From Nageia nagi (lineage: Eukaryota > Pinophyta): a stretch of 64,000 nt of DNA. Position 1 is the stretch's first letter. Every line of letters begins with the position of its first letter. Position numbers and translations under genes: made by a program. The notes beneath the pieces are model-generated. The model was not told the origin of the DNA. It saw only the letters and a list, made by a program, of their open reading frames with translations, and made no database searches. The DNA is taken from the NCBI GenBank assembly GCA_050084985.1, contig JBITNC010000001.1, positions 176,266,001 to 176,330,000 on the forward strand, given 5' to 3'. Of this stretch, positions 58,881-64,000 are shown piece after piece.

Positions 58881-59720
58881 CTAAGAGAATACAATATTAG
58901 TTTTTAGCATTGGAGTAACTAGGGATACAATTTTTGAAAAATCATTAATGAATTTTTTAACAAAATTGATATGACCAAGGAATGATTGCAAGCCTTTCTT
59001 GTTGGAAGGGAGAGGAAATGCTTCAATAGCTTTTACTCTATCTAGATCCATTGCTAATCCCTCCTTTGAAATAATGTGGCTAAGTAATTTTTCTTTATTA
59101 GCCATAAATTTTTTTTTTTTTTGGATTTATTGAAATGTCAAATTTTATGCATATTTCAAAGACTTGCTTTATGTGTTCCATATGGTACTTTTTGCTTCTA
59201 GAGAACATTGTGATATCATCAATGTAGACTAGTATAATCTTATTTATTATTTTACCACATGTATGATCCATGGCTCTTTAAAAAATAGCTTCTACATTAG
59301 AAAGAACAAAAGGTATTCTTTGAAAAGTAAATGTTCCCTATTTTGTTGTAAATGCAATTTTGTATTGATCCTCATCTATCACCCAAATTTGGTTAAATCC
59401 TAAGTAACCATTAATCATTGAAAAATAGTAAGATTTGGCTATTGTATATAGAATCTAATCCACTATTTAAGAGATACTTGATTTAAATTTTTAAAATCAA
59501 CACATAGTCTAATTTCTCCACTTTTCTTTCTAATAGGAACTAGATTTGCAACCCAAGAAGAGAGTTTGATAGGATAAATAATTTTTGAATCAAATAGCTT
59601 TATCAATTCTTGTTTCATATCTTGTTCTATTTTTGGGTTGATTAGCCTTTTTTTTGGCCTATATGGTTTGGCATCTAGTTCAAGCTCAATTATGTGTTGG
59701 ATAACACTCTTATCATATAT
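58881..59720 (-). pseudogene. Tat(-) reverse transcriptase
   Basis: Minus strand: NPKIEQDMKQELIKLFDSKI, WVANLVPIRKKSGEIRLCVD (59500-59580), a broken middle, the catalytic YIDD (near 59212-59236), and the connection KAIEAFPLPSNKKGLQSFLG with HINFVKKFINDF (58881-59105). Many stops. The start of the RT follows the archaeal-type RNase H, not the protease directly. Confidence 0.87.
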
Positions 59721-60079
59721 CTTAAGATCATCATAAGTCTAGGAAATTACTTTGGAAAACTCATGGTAAATTTGAGATATAAATTTTTCTTCATCTGAAC
59801 ATTCTAAACTAACTTTGATATATTTACCAAGTTCTATTTCTAGCTCAACATAATTCTCTTTCTGGATAGCCAAAGATTTAGCATTTTAGACATCTTCTAA
59901 ATCAAATAGTCTTTCAAAAAAGAGTAATCATTTTGGTGTAATATTATTTCTAAGTTGAATAACATTTGATTTTTGAAAATAATAAAGAAATTCTTAAATA
60001 TCAAAAGTGTGAGCCATTACTTTATTTAAGAAGAAATTCATAATATACTCATTAGAGTTGAATACTTACTAGAAATGTG

Positions 60080-60620
60080 TAGCATCAGGTACTGAAGGCC
60101 TACATTAAACTTTGACTCTAAGAGCTCCTCTTTTATAATGAGCAAGATTATAAAAAACCCCTCTCCCAGTAAGTACATTAGCTATTTGGTTATATGTTAT
60201 AGGAATAGATATAAAATTGATAGCCAAGAATGACTCCAATAAGTTTCAAACTCTATTCCTAAAAGTCTTTAGATAGTGATATTTTGTACTAATCTAGTTT
60301 TTAACTTGCTTTGTGACTAATTTTGAATCATCATAGACAATTATGCATTAGATGCCTATACTGATTGCTTTGGATAACCCTAAATATAGGGCTTCATACT
60401 CAGTAGCATTATTTGTATAAATCCATATGAATTTGAAGAAGAACCTTTTCATATGTCCCTCTAAAGATTTGAATACAACTCTAGCTCCACATCCATGCTT
60501 ACATCTAGATTTATTAAAGTACATTATCCATATCTCATGTTCTTTTTTAGTTGTGATCGATATTGGTTAAGTATCTTCATATAAATAATAATTACCCATG
60601 CTAACATCTATGAATTGACA
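60080..60620 (-). pseudogene. Tat(-) archaeal-type RNase H (aRNH), between protease and RT
   Basis: Minus strand: MYFNKSRCKHGCGARVVFKS (about 60455-60520), where the catalytic F-D-G-S reads F-N-K-S. NNATEYEALYLGLSKAI with the conserved Glu and IVYDDSKLVTKQVKN with the third acidic residue follow. ANVLTGRGVFYNLAHYKRGA follows. It belongs to the same family as the aRNH at 39640-40000, but it lies upstream of RT. The Asp-to-Asn change and stops inactivate it. Confidence 0.85.
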
Positions 60621-60791
60621 ATTTACATCATTTGCTAAAAGAACTTCAATTATCAGTAGTGATTCTCTAAGTGTATCTTTTTCAAATATTTCTATAGGTT
60701 AGGGACCATTCATAGAGTTTCATTGTGTGATATCCTTAAGATGAACACTTTTGGTACCCTCATTTATAATTTTTACTTATTTATCTTAGAA

Positions 60792-61250
60792 TTAAAGTAA
60801 AATATGAGTATAGTTTAAAGCTAAATACCCTTCCAATTTAGCAGTGAATTCTCTGGAAAAGCATATTCTAAACAAAGGTGGAAGATAAACCACAATGATA
60901 TCTTGGATAACACAAATCTTAGGGAAAGCATTCAGATTTATAGGGACTCCTTTAGCACTACTAAAAACATATATAGAGGAATAATTCAATTGTATTACAC
61001 CATTAATACATCTTGTAATATACAATTTCATTTCATTCACAATAGCTTTAGGGATCATAGTTATCATAACTTTGGTTTCTATCATACAATTATTCACTAC
61101 CCAACCTTCTAATTTTAGAAATAAATAGAATGGTGGAGGTATTCTTATACCTATTGGAGATAGAGGGACATCATTAGATATTTTAAATACAATATTTCCT
61201 TCATTTACCCTTTTCTTATTATTTCTTAACTTCAAAACTTTTTATAAAAG
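60792..61250 (-). pseudogene. Tat(-) protease region
   Basis: The open stretch 60792-61235 shows PPFYLFLKLEGWVVNNCMIE then TKVMITMIPKAIV, the family's protease start, in which the catalytic D-S-G-A is replaced by E-T-K-V. PPLFRICFSREFTAKLEGYL stands where related elements have a LLSRSWAAKL-type motif. Active site lost; 147 codons remain open. Confidence 0.75.
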
Positions 61251-62821
61251 GTGTAATTGACCTAGTATCTTTAATGCATCAAACATAGTCATCTTAGAAA
61301 GAGTTTTCTTTAATTTTTTCATAATATTGTATTGAGAATATAGGACAAACTTACTTGATTTCACTTTTTGGTGTGCTCTGAACTATTGAGTGGCCTTTTC
61401 TTTATGATAATCAGTAATAAAAGGATACCTTAATGTGCTAGGTATCTCCTTTTTCAAGAATTCTTTTCTAACTATAGTAGGGTTTATTTAAATTGGGACA
61501 TTAGTAGCTAGATGATGAGAAACATCACCCAAATTTTGAGAAATATTACTCAGATGTGGTGGTAATTGATCTTGTTGATTCTAAGGTTGAACTAAGGGAG
61601 CCTTAACATTCTTAGATTCAAGTTATACTAGAATATATGTTTGATCTTGTTGAGTAACTTGGGGTTGCTATGGAGTCATTAAAGAAGTAGCTATAATTTG
61701 AACACAATTAGCTTATTCTCTAGCATATCCTAGAAGCCAAAAAATTTACCATTATGAGATCAATAGTAGGATCTAATGCAAGTTCCATCATCTAACTAGA
61801 ATGTAATCCTAGATATTAATGTTGATAAACCACACATGAATCTAAAAAATAAGGAGCTAAGCATGGTGAACACCATTTTGTAATGCCCAAAGCACCACTT
61901 TCTATAGAACTAGTCATGATAGCATTCTCAATTATTTTGAGGATGTTTGACTATTCTAGCTAGTTTACCTTGGGCTAGAATCTAGGTTGGTACTAATTAT
62001 CATATATTCTATAATTAAAACCTTGATTTTTTTTTTCTTGTAGAGTGAACTTATTGGTGAGATTATTGATAGTTACCTCCAATTATCTTATTCTTTTCTC
62101 TTCTTGAGATTTAGGATCAATATTAGTACTAATGGATGTAGGAGTAGGTAATGTTGGTAACTAATTTTGGATAATAGGTTTGGGAGGAGGTGGTAAGGCT
62201 AAAACTCTAGGATGAGTAATTTATGGAGCTTATTTAGGAGGTAAATTAGGAAACAAGGGCATAATGGTTCTAAGCTACATATTTCCAAAGGATACCAAAG
62301 TATGCTTAGAAGTTTTTGTTATCTAGTAAACATCTTGGAAGGTATCTCCTAAAATAATAATAAGCATATTAAGGTCCAAGAGAAAGGCCTTCCTATAATA
62401 GAATAGAGCTTGTGCTTTCAAATATGATATTGAAATCATTAATAGACTCATGAGGATGTCTTTTGATACATGCTATAATACTAAGGAGCATGTTATCATC
62501 CCCATCTACAACAAATCTTTTAATTAAAGCTTGATATAACTCTCCTAATGAATTTATATACTAGGGGGTAAGAGTTCTAAACCATTCAGCTACTTTTCCT
62601 TCAAAAGAGTGTGATAATAATCTGGTCATCATAGTTTTATTAATGATATCAAATATTAAAGCTAATAAAGAGACATCTTGATAATGTTTATGTGGTGTCT
62701 TGCTAGATCCATCATACTTAGGAAAAAATTTAAAAGCTACTTAAGGTATAGTAAGGGAATTAGCAATAAAAACAAAAGGATTCCCATTATTCCAAATAAG
62801 AAAGTTTTCTAGCTGAGCCAT
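61251..62821 (-). pseudogene. Tat(-) gag
   Basis: Start taken at 62821 (MAQLENFLIWNNGNPF). The core shows FKFFPKYDGSSKTPHKHYQD (about 62690-62750), MTRLLSHSFEGKVAEWFRTL (62570-62630) and YQALIKRF (about 62530), in the order of Tat Gag. The second half is worn and no zinc knuckle can be read. A frame shift lies within the first 60 codons and stops are common. Confidence 0.75.
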
Positions 62822-63208
62822 AATTAGAGTAAAGGTAGGAGGTGAAGGATTCTCTAAGGTTGAATCAAATACTAATGATAGTGGGATTTCCCTTAAGGGG
62901 ACTATAGGGGATATAAATAGAGAGATATTTTGCCTAATCCTCCTATGAGGAACTAATAGCTCTTGGAATCTAAGTTATCTAAGAGAATTTCTAGCACTAC
63001 TTGTAGTAAGTTTGCATTCTAGAGGTGCCAAGGTTCAAAATGTTGACTGGTTGATAGCAAAGTCATCAATAAGGTTAAAATAACCTTATAATATTTGAAG
63101 GATATGATTGATAGCCCACTAGACATGGCTATTAGGCCTATCTACACCTACTAAATATGGAATTTAGTTCAATGTCCCATTGAGCATGCTAAAAATGTAA
63201 TATTATAC
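62822..63208 (-). other. Tat(-) leader between 5' LTR and gag
   Basis: Non-coding. The primer site would be next to 63208, but the element-strand sequence there (GTATAATATTACATTTTTAG) matches no primer site I know. Confidence 0.5.
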
Positions 63209-64000
63209 TATTGAGCGATATAGTGTAACCTCAAGGGGTTTGGTCTGGTCATGTTCTTCATTGCTTGCAATAGTAGGTTCTTTGAGAGAGTATAAGGTGG
63301 TGGGAATGCATTCATGTTGGGTTTTTGCTCAATATCTAGATTATAAGTTGGTTTCTATCTATTATGAAGGTTTAAAGTAACAAGAAAAAGATAAAAAGGT
63401 ATAGAGTTATAGGAAAGAGATAAACAACTAAAGTAAAACTAAAATAAGAAATATATAACCCAAGCATTGTAGCATAGATAGCAATCCATAGCTAGGATGA
63501 AAAATAACAAGCTATCTTACCCTTGGGGTATTGTAATCATAATACATAGCCATAATTTTAAGAAACATCTCACACATAACATTCATAAAAGTAATAAATA
63601 GCCACTTGTTGTAGGAGGGTGAAGCATTGTCTATTTGTATTATCATATGTGAAAGCATCTTACAAATCTAGGTAAATTTGCTAAAATGTTTGACCTTTTT
63701 AATTTCTAACAATTTACCATTTATACATCTTTCTCCACTATTGGGTGGTTGTATCTCATTAATATACATAATTGCATATCTTGAATGTGGCTATCATAGA
63801 AAACTATTCACAATAAATACTACAACTATGTTAGATTACACAATGAACAAGTACCAATAGCATAACTATCTAAGAATTTGTAATTTCTAAATAGTCATGT
63901 CCATAGAGCTATAATCCTTCTAACATGTCATTGACTACTCTTTCTTCAAATATGTAGTTGATTAAAAATGGCACTATAGCTTATTGAATAAGTACTTATC
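63209..64000 (-). repeat. 5' LTR of large Tat(-) element, cut by window end
   Basis: Matches 41185-41919 up to the last base of the window, so the LTR continues to the right. It has a 58-bp segment (about 63238-63295) missing from the other copy. Its first bases read TATTGAG where the other copy has TGTTGAT. Confidence 0.9.

Larger units (their letters stand above)
41185..64000 (-). mobile_element. large Tat-type Ty3/gypsy element, interrupted, runs past window end
   Basis: Direct repeats at 41185-41919 and 63209-64000 (still matching at the window end) are its LTRs. Minus-strand order from the right: 5' LTR, gag, protease, archaeal-type RNase H, RT, gypsy RNase H, integrase, a copia insertion, then a long extra reading frame (ORFX) and the 3' LTR. 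Without the 9.7-kb copia insertion the element is about 13 kb, a usual size for the lineage. It cut the Tat(+) integrase at 41184. Stops abound throughout. Confidence 0.85.

Overview
This is AT-rich nuclear DNA of a large-genome seed plant, and it consists almost entirely of decayed and nested retrotransposons. I found no host protein-coding gene, tRNA, rRNA or CRISPR. The plant assignment rests on the element families: initiator-Met tRNA primer sites, a chromodomain Ty3/gypsy element, Tat-lineage Ty3/gypsy elements with a second (archaeal-type) RNase H, long-LTR SIRE-like Ty1/copia, plant LINEs and a plant mobile domain. The mix of old, heavily mutated elements suggests a gymnosperm, but that is inference only.

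Layout. 1-1000: edge of a degraded copia gag-protease (minus). 3503-9160: complete chromovirus (minus, 481-bp LTRs). 9161-13544: AT-rich DNA with a 190-bp tandem duplication and a long (TC)n tract. 13545-21613: an LTR element with gag but no recognisable pol (minus), carrying a plant-mobile-domain pseudogene on the opposite strand. 24240-34949: a degraded LINE (minus), split by a nearly intact copia element (24755-30052, target duplication GCATC) and by a short chromovirus-related LTR element (31594-32792). 34950-41184: a Tat-type gypsy element (plus), cut in its integrase by a second, large Tat-type element (minus, 41185 to beyond the window end). That second element is itself split by a SIRE-like copia element (47301-56978, target duplication GTATT) with 2.1-kb LTRs full of 14-bp and 40-bp tandem repeats.

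How the parts relate. The interruptions give a relative order of insertion: LINE before copia and short element; Tat(+) before Tat(-) before SIRE-like copia. Most in-frame stops lie where the family has CAG, CAA, CGA or TGG, which fits decay of methylated cytosines; the few frameshifts seen include single extra bases in short T runs. Points of most interest are the pol-less gag element with an antisense plant-mobile-domain reading frame, two Tat elements with the extra RNase H on opposite sides of the reverse transcriptase, a long coiled-coil reading frame in the env position of the large Tat element, and exact-period tandem arrays (10, 14, 26, 40 and 100 bp) inside LTRs.
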